A program made the position numbers and the translations under genes. Source: Ehretia macrophylla (lineage: Eukaryota; Streptophyta; Magnoliopsida; Boraginales; Ehretiaceae). From it: a stretch of DNA of 64,000 nt. The stretch is from NCBI GenBank assembly GCA_037974665.1, contig CM075771.1, positions 36,502,425 to 36,566,424 on the forward strand. The letters run 5' to 3'. Numbering within the stretch: position 1 is the first letter of the stretch; each line of letters begins with the position of its first letter. Of the stretch, positions 24,132-36,408 are shown piece after piece. Below the pieces are notes generated by a model. It did not search any database, was not told where the DNA came from, and worked only from the letters and a program-made list of their open reading frames with translations.

Positions 24132-26423
24132 TGTCATGCCCCGACCCAACCCCGCAAAAGGCCAAGCCCGCGCCCGACACACGGACGGAGTCTCCTCTAT
24201 ACCGTGGACGATCCAGAAACCCTACATTCAATATAATATTCGCGAAAACCACAATATTCATTTGAAACAAGTCAACTTTCTTTTAAAAAACATACATCTT
24301 CTCATTAACAACTTTGCAAACCAAAAATGTCATGCATATTACACAAGTATTCATGCCACTAAACAGTTAACCATTAGCATGCATTTCTTACTAGTCATAT
24401 GAGTATATCTTTACAACTTTTCAACCTTTAAACGTTTACAACATAAGACCATAAAGGCCTCAAAATAGAAACAACATACAAGGCTACAAGCCTCAAAATG
24501 AAACATTAACCAAGCAATATTCACATCAAGCATGGCCCGCACAAAAGTCTGGCAACCAACCACCAGCTAAGCAAAGAAAGTGCTATCAAGGAAACACCTC
24601 TACTTGCTCCTCCTCCTCAATTACCTCAATAGGATCCGGTGCAACTACTCTTGTAAAAATATAGTATAGAAAGGAATGAGCAAAAACTATTGCTCAACGA
24701 GGGATATTGGTCTCAAGGACGGAGATGAGAGGAGAATGCAATGCAAATAGTCAAGCAAATCATTCAATTATCATATAAAGATACAAGCAAAGCCAACAAT
24801 AAGTCAAGACAAGCATTAAGACTATAACCATTCAATCAAAGGATACAATTCACTTTCCACGAGCAACTTTCAATCACGAATCCGATGACGACGCGCCGGC
24901 CCAACTACCTTATAACTTCGGTTTGGAATACCCCGGAAGTATCCAATCAATTCTACGACCCAAATCTCATTGGGAGGCAACCCAAGCGAGAAAGGGAATA
25001 GGACACGGAGCTAGAGCAACCAACACTAGCAACCCGAGGCTACCCAGAAAGGCCCATCACACGGCCCCTGACTCTATGAATGCAATACAATATACAATGC
25101 AACAATCGAGCAGTCGAGCAATAAAGCCACACGTGGGAGAATAACAAAGTAGGTTACTCTCGCACGCAATAGTAACAGTTAGCAAGCATTTTAATCATAA
25201 ACAACTTTAACAAGCAATAATAAGCATTCTACAAGCATAACACTATGAAAACCAACAAAAACACAAAACGACCCCAACTTTCAAAACGCTACTACTTTCA
25301 AACGAGCCACGAGTTTTGGAAACCGACTTCACCAATCCTCCTAGGTCACCATAAGGCACGTCTAAAGACCCCGAAACCCTACTTTACCCTAGAATTCCCG
25401 CAAAGCCCCGATTTCCCCCTTTGCTCATTTGAACTACAGCTATCCTAACCAAACATCCAACCAACACCATAACCACACCAAAAGTGCTTCCATGGCCTCC
25501 CGAGACAATGCCATCATGCAAAACGAGGAAACACTAAACTCGACCTAAACGACCCCAACTTGTACCAAGGCATTTTTCCTCATTTTTCCATTACACAATC
25601 CAAACAAATCATGCATTTAGGCATTCTAGCATATCTAGCATCTTTTCACATCAACAGAATGCATAACGGAGCAACTTCTACGAAACGAGGGTTTACTATT
25701 CATAATTTACTATTCAATTGGCATTTTAAATTACAATAGCTATATTTAATCGTAGAAAATGCTAAAAGTTTACAAATACATGTTCTAAAATTGTATAGGA
25801 ACATTCTTTAAGCATCAAAATGATTAAAATAACAATCTACGACAAAAACCCAAAAATTAAAGTTTATCTACCAAACTTTCAAATGCGCAAATAAACATGC
25901 TTCCCTCACCTTAGATGCTCCTATACGCTAGGAAAACCATGCTGGATGCCTCGGACACAACCCCGTGCAAGCTCACGTGAAGATTTGAAGTTTGGAAAGG
26001 TGAAATGTTTTTTTTTTTTCATCCCTTGAAGTTTCGGCCTGCTCACCCTTTTTTTTCAGCTTTATGTTTTATTTTTTTGGTTATTATAAGCTTATAAAAG
26101 ATGACAACTAAGTCAATTGTCAAAGCCTTGGTCAAAGCTAACTTAAGTTGGTCAAATAAGCTTATTTCTTGCATTCTAAAGCTAAAATAACTAATGCACT
26201 TCTAATTCTAGTTAACAACAACTAAAATATTAAAATTAAAACACTAAATTATAGTTTTCACTTTTTGGTGAGGACTAGAAAACACTCTCTAACTATGGCT
26301 CTCGAAATGCAATGCACTTTGTGACAATAAAGAAGTAACAATTAGATCTCAAAGAATATAAGAAAAATATAATTTTCAGAATAATAAACAAGAAAATTTC
26401 ACATTCCGGGCTCGGGTATTACA
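24132..26423 (-). repeat. Element B 5' LTR (2292 bp)
   Basis: On the plus strand TGTCATGCCCC to GGGTATTACA. Non-coding; the TCCGG hairpin lies at 24924-24945, base-identical to that of element A's 5' LTR. Confidence 0.9.
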
Positions 26424-27980
26424 AATTCACTTATTGGAGACCGGAGTTGACTCAGGTTAGGGTGATGTGTTCACATCTCCGTATTCAGCCTTTATTGCTG
26501 TCTCAAATCAGAGAAGCTCAACAGCTTGATGTTAAACTTTATAAGATCAAGTATCAGATCACGGATGATCAGACTGACTTCAAATTGCATGAGGATGGTA
26601 TTCTTCAGTTTTGGAATAGGGTTTGTGTTCCCGATGAACCAGGCTTAAGGCGAGATATTCTGGAGGAGGCTCATAATTATAAGTACACCATTCATCCTGG
26701 TGGAAGCAAGATGTATTAGGACTTGAAGCAACATTATTGGTGGAATAATATATAGAGGGAAGTTGCTCAGTTCATATCTAGATGTTTGACTTGTCAGCGA
26801 GTGAAATCTAAGCATCAATGACTTGCAGGTTTGCTTCAGTCGTTGGCTATACCACAGTGGAAATGGGAGCATATTACGATGGATTTCGTCACTGGTTTGC
26901 CTAGAACACTGAGAGGTAATGATGCAATTTAGGTTGTCGTGGATCGTTTGACGAAGACAGCTCACTTTATTTCAATGAGGATGGGAGATTAAGTTATAAA
27001 GTTGAAGGGTCTTTATTTGGCTCAAATTGTTAGACTTCACGAAATTCCATCTAGTATTGTCTCAGATTGAGATCCTCGATTTACTTCTCGCTTGTGGGAG
27101 AAACTTTAGGAGACTTTGGGTACTCAGCTTAACTTCAGTAGAGCGTATCATTCACAGACCGACGGTCAGTCTGAGAAGACTATTCAGATTATGGAAGATA
27201 TGCTCAAGGCTTGTGTTTTGGACTTTGGGAAGAACTGGGAGAAACATCTACCACTTGCCGAGTTTGACTATAACAATAGTTATCAAGTTACTATTGGGAT
27301 GGCGCCTTTTGCAGCTCTTTACGGTTGTAAGTGTCGTTCACGTTTGTATTGGGAGGAGGTAGGGGAGATGAAGACTATTGATCCGACTATTATGCCAAAG
27401 TTCTAGAGAAGATTGAGAATGTTCAGTTGATCAGGCAGAGAATGCTTAAAGCACAGAGTAGATTCAAGAGTTATGCTGATAAGCATCGTTGGGACTTGGA
27501 TTTTACAATCGGAGATCGGGTTTTCTTGAGATTGTCTCCTCGTAAGGGGTTTGCTCGATATGGTAAAGGAAAAAAGCTGAGTCCGAGGTTTGTAGGGCCG
27601 TTTGAGATTACCGGTAGAGTTGGCAAGTTGGTATATCGGTTGGCTTTACCGGAGAATTTCTCTAATGTTCATGATGTCATTCACGTGTCGAATTTGCGGA
27701 ACTATAATCCGGATCCTTCTCATATTCTAGAGCTAGAGCCGTTATAGTTACGTGAGAATTTGACTTATGATGAGAGGCCGATTTACATTCTTGATCAGAT
27801 GGAACGGGAACTGAAATCGAAGAAGATTCTGATGGTCAAAGTATTGTTGAAGCATTACGGTATTGAGGAGGCTACTTGGGAGAGGCGAGATCAGATGCAG
27901 CAGCAGTATCCAGATCTTTTCCGTTCAGCAAGTAAGAATTACGGGGACAAAATTTCTTTAAGGAGGGGGGGGGGGGAGAA
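26424..27980 (+). pseudogene. E2 pol fragment 3: integrase and chromodomain-like tail, many stops
   Basis: It resumes E2 after element B (TYWRPELTQV), then the zinc region (about 26680-26800), the integrase core, the GPFEI module near 27600 and the ATWERRDQM tail near 27875. At least seven in-frame stops lie between 26717 and 27750, including CGA to TGA near 26819 and 27068, CAG to TAG near 27107 and TGG to TAG near 26930. One region around 27400 also loses the frame. It ends at a long G-run purine tract before the LTR. Confidence 0.88.
27953..27980 (+). promoter_or_regulatory. E2 polypurine tract with a 12-base G run
   Basis: TTTAAGGAGG followed by an uninterrupted G run (27965-27976) and AGAA, then the LTR at 27981. 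The preceding stem-loop (AATTACG...CAAAATT) has lost pairing, as expected in a dead copy. Confidence 0.75.
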
Positions 27981-30379
27981 TGTGAGACCCCACTTTTCTA
28001 TCTTATCTCGATTTGTGTGTTTTATCTCATTTTGCGTGAATTGGCCTGTTTATGTGCTATATGACTTAGAATGTCTAAATATGTGATTAATACTCCTAAT
28101 ACATGCTAAGTGTGCATTCAAGAAATTTTCATCAAAAACTGAATCAGAAATTTTATCGTCGGTTTTACTGAATAGTATTTTTGAACACCTGTCCGCTAAA
28201 ATTTTTACAGGGGTATTTTTAACATTTTAAAACCTAGTCATCGGGACCCGTGTTTGATTAAAATGGATTTGGAATCGGTTTTGAAATTTTAACGATTTTT
28301 ACACTTTCTTTTGCAGGAAAACGAGTTTTAAGTTGACTCGGATGAAAATGCTTTAATGTAAAATTCTTTGTAACCTATAATATATTATCTAGAATTAATT
28401 CAGTTGTCAATTTAATAGGTGAGAAAGAAATAGTCAAGAAATGAAATTAAAAGACTAGAAATAATTAAAAGACTAAATAAACTACTTTGACTTTCTTTTA
28501 AATTGTTTGACCATAGCTTATATTGCATCAACACACACTTTCAAAGCACAAAAACACCATCACACACACACACATGGCCGAGAGCTTCAAGGGAGAAAAG
28601 AGAAGTTGATTTTCAAGGTTTTCAAAGCAAAATTTCATAGAAAAGGCTAGTTTTTGTCCGTAGTTTTTCGTATCGAGTTGGATTCCGCTTGTTGGGCATG
28701 CATTGCACGTATATCTAGGTTTATTTTGGATCAAAGTTGAGAGAAAAATTCTAGATCTCAAAAGTCGTATTTTATGTTTTTGCATATAATTGAATATTGA
28801 ACAATTATAATGTTAATTTGAAGTTATATTATTGCTCAGTGCATGCTAAGGATCGATTATATGTATTCTTATGAGATTTGAACCGTTGTAGCATAAATTT
28901 TTATTTTCGGGTATTTAAAGTTGATAGTTTGGCTATTTGGTGATTATTTTGAGTTGTAGTGGTTGGAATCGATTGCCGTCAATTTGTAAAAGTTTGTAAA
29001 ATATAGGGTAGTGTCGTTGTAATGCCAAAATTTTGATTTAGATGTTGGTGCGAAAATCCGAAAATTTCAGCCTAGATATATTGAGGTTATAGGGTTGTTG
29101 GGCTTGATTTGGATGTGTTTTGGTTGGTTTCCGAGAGGGCTAATGAAGTTGACTGAATGGGTGAGTGATAGAAACTGGTTTGGAGTTGTTTGGATTGGTA
29201 GAATATAAGTTATGATTATTTGAAGTTTAGGTTGTCTTTCTTTAAAATATTGAATTATGTCTTTAGTTGATTGGGTGGTGTTTGAGTGATTGAATTGTGA
29301 GTTGTTAATGGTTAGACTAGGGTTAGATTATGTGTTTAATGCATATTAAGTTGGATGGCCTACTTTGTCATCTAACTTAGTTGTTTGTTGTTTAATTGAT
29401 TACTTGATGTTATATTGATGAAAATATGATTAGTGAATGATTATTGATGAACCAGGAGATAGTCAACGGAAAAGGTTGTCCTCCTGTGATGTGAATGTTT
29501 ATTTTATTGTTGAGTCTTGGTATATGCGTGCCACCTCTCGGGCAGCATCGGGCTGCCGGGTTGATAACGACATGACTACCAGAGGCTACCCTCATCTCGT
29601 ATGGGCGGAGATGCCATGGAGGGCAGGGCTAGTGACGTACCTCGGGTGTGTGTGTCATGGGGGTGATAAGAAGTTGGATGAGATCATGATGGCGTTTGGA
29701 GCTACACCAACTAGAGTATCCTTTATTGATTGGTCATTATAGTCTATGTGTTATATTGTTATTGATAAATGTCATGTGTTTACTACTCAGAGGATTATTT
29801 CCAAGGAGTATAATAAATACTGTTAGAGATCTATCAGATCCTCACTGAGCTTGTTTTATATAAGCTCACTCTCAATTATTGCATGCTTACTGGTTTTGTT
29901 GAGTAAGACTATGGGTATGTGCCTCTTGAAGAGAAAAATGTGCCTATCGTGGATGAGTCTTATGTGTAGGAGTCTTTGCCATGAGATCGTTTATAGTTGT
30001 TGTATTATGATGTATTATAAACCTACTTTAACTGAAAGACTTATGTATGATGGTTTAGTACTCTTTCTTTGGATCATGTTTAGATTACAAAGTTGGTTTA
30101 TAATCTATTTTGAAATGTATGTATAGTCTATGTATGAAGTTGGAACGGAGGCGTATAGCTATGAACGGATTGTTGAAGGAGTGATAATTGTGTAATATGG
30201 TTATGTTGTATGTTGTTAATTTATTTGAGGTGTTGATTGTTGTATGCTTGTGGAGTTTGGTTGTATGGTATTCTGAAGAGGTTGGTTTAGAGCCTCGGTG
30301 TCCTAATTACTTTAATTATACTGCCGAAATTCCGTTGCATCCTGACTGATCGTAAGAGGGGTTGAGTTGGGGTGTGACA
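27981..30379 (+). repeat. E2 3' LTR (2399 bp)
   Basis: Begins TGTGAGACCCC and ends GGGGTGTGACA. Same family as 2671-5095 with substantial divergence. Its right edge abuts mitochondrial-type DNA at 30380. Non-coding. Confidence 0.88.
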
Positions 30380-33072
30380 GCTAGGCCAGTCATTAGTTCC
30401 ATTACTTTCCCAAGAAGTGAAGTAGCGAACCCTCCATCTGAATGAGCAGAAGCGGAATGCAACTCAAACAAAGTTCTAGGATCGGATCGAGCAATGAGGT
30501 CCCACGATGAATGAAACTGAACTGAAACGGAGCAAAAGGGAAAGCCCGCTGGAAGCAAAGTAGCAGCTCAACTAGAAGGAAAACCGTCACATGAGCTCAA
30601 GGCTATACCAAGCTGGCTATTAACTACGACCCATATTTACTAGTAAGCAACCGAATCAGAGGCTTAAGAGGTGCCAACCATTAGTTCCACTGCTTTTCCA
30701 AGAAGGAAATGAGATGGATCAGACTCTTCAGCGGCAAAGAATGCGATCAAAGCACCCTATGAATACTACTAGTTGTGGTTGTGGCCAAGAAGCAGGCAGG
30801 GAAAGAGCTGTCATTCTTTAAAGGAATTTAGTCTGGGAGATAACCTCTATTCCATGAATCAATAAAGCAAACTAAAAGTCTAGCTGTGTGAGAGGCCAAT
30901 ATGACTATCTATATCAGTTCTTTGCCTTGGAACATCACTTCGATATAAAAGATTTGACCATCTCTCTTTTGAACAACTGCTCATGTAGGAACCAAAAAAC
31001 CTAGCAGTTGAGTACCAATAAGAGGCTATCCGGGCGAAGGTCTTCTTTCAATGCATTCTGAACCTGAAGATTGAATGCCCGGTATGACATCTAGTAGAAG
31101 CTCAGGGACGGATTGAACAATAGCTCTTAGGGAAGCTAAGGATCTCTATCATTGGTTCATCAGAAGCCATCAAGCACGAAAGCAGCAATGAGTGTGCTAG
31201 TGAGTCCTACGCAAAGGAAAGAAGGACATGAGAGGCATAGAGAGGACTCAAGGACAAGACACGACTCAGACCCCGACAATTTGATCTTCATTGGCCTTGC
31301 TGTCCGCAGATTGGTTACTCTTCTTTATAGGTGAAGCCCGTTTGAAGGCAAGTCATGGTATCCGGGATCGAACATCGAAAGGGAAGGCGAGGTTTAAAAG
31401 TCTATTAGGGAAGCGGGCCCCCTACTGGTAGTGATACCCCGATCTCATGGATGAAGGCTAACATTTTCTATTGGAATAGAGTGACGTGCAGATCAATTCC
31501 ATTTTTCACTTTGTCATCTAGAGATAGTTTGCCGTGAGTTAGGATACGTAATTGGAAGAGAATGCCAGTATATCAGTTCATCTTCACCAAAGGCCAAGGG
31601 CCAAGAGAAACTCAATCGTAAAGAAAAACACTTATGCTATTAATTTATTTTGTATCAAAGAATTAAGGGATTTATCCCCGCACTCGAAGGAAAAGTGGAT
31701 TCACCTATCTTTTCTACGATATTGATTGAAGTTGCCAGAAAAGGCGAACTTGAAAGAGCTTTCTTTTGACTAGACTTGATTGTGTGAAAGTGGTTCCCCT
31801 GATTCAGCTTTGACTAGCCAGCCGCATTCGTTAGCGAAAACAAGGACTAGACTACTCTAGAGAAAGGTAGGGGGATGGTGAACATCATTGATTGTTGCCA
31901 GCCTTGATTATATTATTGATACCCTTCTTTCTATTATAAGATACGTAATCGACTTTCATTGCCCAACTAAAAGCTCTATTTCTTATGACACAAACAATCA
32001 CGAAGCTAGGAGTTCAGTTCACACTATGATTGGGAGGGTAGAGTGGAACTGCTCGACCTAAAGTAAAGCACTCTGATAGTACTGGCCTTGTTTAAGCTTC
32101 GATCAAAGCAATCAGTTATGGTGGCTGTGCACCTTCAAGGGCTGAGGCAATGAGTGAACCCGATAGAACTCAGGCTTATTCATATACGAGTCCATAACTT
32201 ATTTTGTAATAGAATAGCCCTTTGTCCCCAAAGAAAGAATTTTGATCTTCCATTTCTTAGAAGGAGTGCTCCTATGTTAGCAGGATATTTCGTGCAAGAA
32301 CTCAGTTTGATTTAGTGTACTAACTAGGTTGTTTTGTCTCCCCTAATGGCTCTATCTCTGAGTTAACCCAGACTAGTACCAACCGATCCTAGTAAATAAG
32401 ATATTATTTCATAGAATTGGTTGTTCTTTCTCTCTCATTTCCTCTAGAGGAATTGAGTCATTCATTTCGGTCTAACTTCGTTACTGTACCCCAGTCTCAT
32501 CTGACAACGTATTATCCTAGACCTCTGTCTATCCCGACATTTATAGAAATTCATAGTTAGGTTAGCCAGCCCGGTAACCCCACCAAGTGGGAGAGTCTAC
32601 ACTTTCCTTGTCATACGATTCTGCCAGACAATTCTATTTCATTTATTCTCCATTCAAAACCATCTACTCCGGGAACCCATAATCTGCCGATTCTTTCATA
32701 TGTTTTTTTTCATGAATTCGACATCCGACCATCCTTTCTTCTTTCCATTCCAAAAAATAATGGTTGGTATGTGGTCTGTCCTTAAAAATACCAGGGGAAT
32801 CCCCATTTGTGATTGTTCAAAAGCGTGCTTCCATTTCTTGTTCTTTGAGCTCAACCGGTCACGCTTATTTCTCAGTTGTGCGATTCCTAGCTGCTAGATC
32901 CTAGATTAGAGGATGCCGGTGAGTCTGATTGTTCTGACTTCTACTTTTGTAAGTTTCCTTAAGGCGCCTTCCAATTGCATCCCAATAGTGGCACTTTCCG
33001 ATGAGGAGGATCCCCATCTAGAAGAAAGAAGAAAAACCTACGTATCCTTTCGCCTGGAGCTAGGAGTCCAAG
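30380..33072. other. NUMT, left part: mitochondrial-type DNA without a recognised gene
   Basis: Base composition and style change at once at 30380: more even GC, many AAGAAAG, CTTTC and GAATC words, and no LTR homology. This is typical of plant mitochondrial spacer DNA. It is judged part of the same block as 41665-53729 because element C with a perfect CCAAG duplication separates them. I recognise no gene, rRNA or tRNA. Two imperfect copies of a roughly 35-base segment (about 30390-30425 and 30677-30714, both with CATTAGTTCCA) are visible. Confidence 0.65.
33068..33072 (+). repeat. Target site duplication CCAAG of element C, left copy
   Basis: CCAAG before the terminus at 33073; identical CCAAG at 41660-41664. 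Confidence 0.95.
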
Positions 33073-34843
33073 TGTGACGCCCGAGATTTAGCCATGCATT
33101 TAATTACTGTTGCATCCTTGTTTGCGCATTTCCTTCTGTGCATTATTGACTGCATTCTTGCGTTACTATTCACTCCATTTTTAAACTGCCTTCTATCAGT
33201 TAATTAGCATTTTTATTAAATCATATTAATTGTAAAAGTAGTGGGAAAAATGTGCATTTGAGCTAACGGCGTTAGGAGAGCTCGTTTAGAAAATGATTTT
33301 TGTAGTTGAGTGAATAGTGTTACGTAATAACTTCATAGATTTAATTAGCTAGCCTAAGTTTTATACATTAGCCTCGTTTTGGAGCTAGCAACGCGCATTT
33401 TATTAGATCACTTAAGCACCCAAATGACCCCACCTCAACTTAACCCCTTTATTATAACACTTAAGCTCATAAAATGCAAAAAAAAAAAATAATAAAAAGC
33501 TGAAAAACAGTAGCAGGAACCCGACAGCTCCAAGGGAGAAAATGAAGAGAAATAGTTCGAAAAACAAAGGGGTTTAGGTGCAATTTAAGTTGTCTCACAC
33601 TTCTAAACCCATGTCAGGACTTCTTGAGTGTTTATATGCGATTTTAAATTGATTTGGAGCTTTTGGTATGATTCTATGCTTATTTGGTATATGTTCATTT
33701 GTAAACTGCTTATTAGCCTCTATATTTGCTTCTATCCTAATTGCAACGAGGTCAACCTACTTTGTTGATCCTCATATGTGTTAATGCTTATATTATTGCT
33801 ATTAACTTGTCATCGTTAAGTGCATTGCATAGTGGTTGCGCAACCATAGTGTCAGGGGCAGATGTGTTGAATATCGGCTGGGCGGCAGAGGGCTTGCCGG
33901 TGGATATTCAAACTCCGTACCCTATTCCCTCATTCGCCTGGTCTGGAGATTGCCAGGGGATGTTGGGTCGTAGGATTCGGGGTACATCCGGAGTACACCC
34001 ACTGGAGTGATTGGGGTTATGCCGGCTTATCGTGATCGTGCTCGTGGTTCGTGGATCGTGATTGAAGACCAGCGAAGATTGGTGTATAGGGGATTGTTGA
34101 AACGTATCCTTTTAATTGTGTGGTTATTTAAGTTATCGTTGTCTCTTAAATTGTCTAAGTGTTATTGTTGTGTATTGTATTATCTGTTGCATTGCACGCC
34201 CCGGGACTATATCCCTCACTGGGCAACAGTGGTTGCTCATACCTCGATATCTGTTTCAGGAGACGCTGAGGGTGATCCCCAGCTTGTTGATTTAGTTGAT
34301 GAAGAAGAAGTTCAGATCGAGCCTTTACCTTAGTTGCTGTGTCTGATAACTTGAGGTGGTTAATGAAATTGCTGCTATGTGGAAAGTTTAATTAATTGTT
34401 TTATGTTCTATTTTGTGGCCTAAGGGCTATGTATATGTTTGTTGCGCAAGTCGAAGGATAGTAGATTGTGGTGTAGAATTGGAAGCCATGTATTGTAATA
34501 ACTTTTATTCTCGCCTTATTTCCTTGCATGCTTGGGAGTGGATGGTTAATGTAGAATGCTTTATCCTTTAAGTTGTTTTATTGATTTCCTAGAATGTCAT
34601 GATTATAAAACTATGCTGGCAACAAGTTCTCGCATGCTTGTGTGTGTTGGAGCTAATGTGTACCATAAGGCTCGGATGGCCTTATAGCTTTGTTGTTTAA
34701 TTTAAGAAAAGCTTGTATTGTATTGTTGGGACTTTGTTTAAGTGTTTACAGGTTTTTAGAATGTCCACGGTACAGGGGAGACTCTGTCCGTGTGTCGGGT
34801 CCGGACTTAACCTTTAGCTTGGGGGCTGGGTCGGGGCGTGACA
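33073..34843 (+). repeat. Element C 5' LTR (1771 bp)
   Basis: TGTGACGCCCGAG to GGGGCGTGACA. It contains an A-rich tract near 33477-33500, the TCCGG hairpin at 33979-34000, and short open frames (33741-34010, 34007-34333) that I regard as non-coding because they exist only as LTR sequence and repeat in the other LTR. Confidence 0.94.
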
Positions 34844-34849
34844 TTTAAG

Positions 34850-34861
34850 TGGTATCAGAGC
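34850..34861 (+). promoter_or_regulatory. Element C primer binding site
   Basis: TGGTATCAGAGC, six bases (TTTAAG) after the LTR end. Matches the 3' end of plant initiator-Met tRNA. Confidence 0.92.
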
Positions 34862-35196
34862 TATAGATTGCATGAAGCCGGGTTAAATTTCTCTGTCTGT
34901 GGGTAGAGATTTGTTATGTGACTTTGTGAATACATGAGTCCTTGATTTTGATTGACCTAAGTGAAATTTGAATAAGGAATGAACATGCTAGCATGGAAAT
35001 AGAATATCAAGAGTCTAGAATGTCAAGTATGATCTAGTGAATTATGTTTACTTCAAGAATGTGGAATATTTATTTGAACTTCTATGTACTTGACTTTATG
35101 TGAATCTAATTGGACTTTTCTTCATGTGTTGCTTATAAATTGCATATATACATATATATATACCTGTCATAACACTTTGCATTCTAGCCATTCGAG

Positions 35197-36408
35197 ATGG
35201 GGCCTCGCCGTCGTGCTGATAATCCGAATGTTGGTGGAGAACCCGAGGGGGTTCGTGGGCAAGAAGCTGAGGTGGCCGAAAATGCACCGCAGGTTCAAGA
35301 ACCGAGCACTGCATAGATCTTGGCCACGATGGCCACAGCTATGAACACTATCACCCAGTTTGTTACACAACAGGGTCAGCCAGGGGTCGTTGGAGGTAAT
35401 CAGGCTGCGAGAGCCGGAGGTAGTGGCCCTACCGGAGGGAATCTGTATGATCGGTTTATACATCATGGGGCCTATACTTTCTTTGGGGAGCCGGACGATA
35501 TGAAAGCTGAGATGTGGCTAAGGAAGTTCGAGATAGTGGCAGCGATACTGGAGTGCCATGATGACAGGAAGGTTACTTATGCTACTTTCCTTCTCGAGGG
35601 TGATGCTGAAGATTGGTGGAATACCATCAGTGAGAAATGGGGAGCTGAGGGAGGTCATCATTCGTGGGTCGATTTTGTCCGAGAATTTCGAGACAAGTAT
35701 ATATCGGTAGTTGCCCGCGAGAGGCGACAAACTGAGTTCATAAACTTGAAGCAGGGAAGTATGACGGTAGATCAATACGAGGCTACTTTTACCCGGCTTT
35801 CCCGTTATGCACCAGCTTTAATTCAGCCGGAGGACATGAAGATTCAGAGGTTCATCTTGGGTTTGAGGAGAGATATTATGCTGAACTTGTCTTCAAATGA
35901 TTTTCCCAACTATGCTGCAGTAGTCCGAGCTGCCTCGAGATATGAGAAACGGAAAGCCGATGTGTTAGCCGAGACCAGTCAATCGAGTAAACGGTTTCAG
36001 TCTCAGAGTCAAGGGTACCAGGGGCAGGCTGTATCAGTTGGGCAGAGTTCGCAGCCGAGGCAGACTCAGAGTTACACAGGGCCTACTCAGACTCAGGCAC
36101 GACCAGTCCAGAGTCAGACTCAGAGTCAGTTCCGTCCAGCAGTTTCCCGTTCGCAGCAGGGTAGTTCAGCTACCTCTACTTACAAAGCTCCTTCGGGAGG
36201 CACTGTTGCAAGACGTCACCAGCAGTGCAGCTTCTGTCAGCACCAGGGCCACACTGAGGATGTTTGTTGGAAGAAACATAACAAGTGTACAGGTTGCGGC
36301 AGTGATCAGCACAGGGTTAAAGACTGTCAGAAATTTAAGAACCCTAGGGGTCAAACATCAGCTCAGAACTCCCAGACCAGGGCACCAGCTGCAGCACCAC
36401 CACCATGA
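35197..36408 (+). pseudogene. gag: Element C gag: capsid, two intact zinc knuckles, early amber stop
   Basis: The frame begins at ATG 35197 (MGPRRRADN) and meets TAG at 35314 (codon 40); an in-frame ATG at 35329 could restart. The capsid region follows, with EGDAEDWWN and the ILGLRRDIM segment, then a Gln/Ser-rich stretch and two complete CCHC knuckles (codons 344-357 and 364-377). It stops at TGA 36406-36408, after which pol continues in the same frame without a shift. The family plausibly once encoded gag-pol as one frame: comparison with element B puts an Arg-type codon at the TGA position, consistent with CGA to TGA. Function: RNA binding and particle assembly. Confidence 0.9.

Larger units (their letters stand above)
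16910..26423 (-). mobile_element. Ty3/gypsy chromovirus B, full-length but inactivated
   Basis: Read on the minus strand: 5' LTR 24132-26423, primer site 24112-24123, gag from 23824, protease, reverse transcriptase, RNase H, integrase and chromodomain-like tail to 19191, purine tract, 3' LTR 16910-19195. Total 9.5 kb. It is inserted in E2 between RNase H and integrase. Stops and one frameshift disable it. The two LTRs (2286 and 2292 bp) differ by several percent in the stretch compared by eye, so it is older than element C. Confidence 0.9.
5096..30379 (+). mobile_element. Decayed Ty3/gypsy element E2, split by three insertions
   Basis: E2 is the host of E1, A and B. Its pol reads across three separated blocks (5096-6678, 16585-16909, 26429-27980), and homology to E1 continues exactly across each break. 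Its 5' LTR and gag lie upstream of the window, beyond E1. The 3' LTR ends at 30379 directly against mitochondrial-type DNA, so E2 probably inserted into that DNA. The predicted target duplication is GCTAG (30380-30384), whose partner would be outside the window. The pol carries many stops. Confidence 0.82.

Noticed and set aside
33741-34333. Open frames of 89 and 108 codons in the C LTR (repeated at 40557-41149) as genes
   Set aside because: They exist because the LTR is duplicated; they contain no recognisable domain and include the hairpin and GC-rich island.
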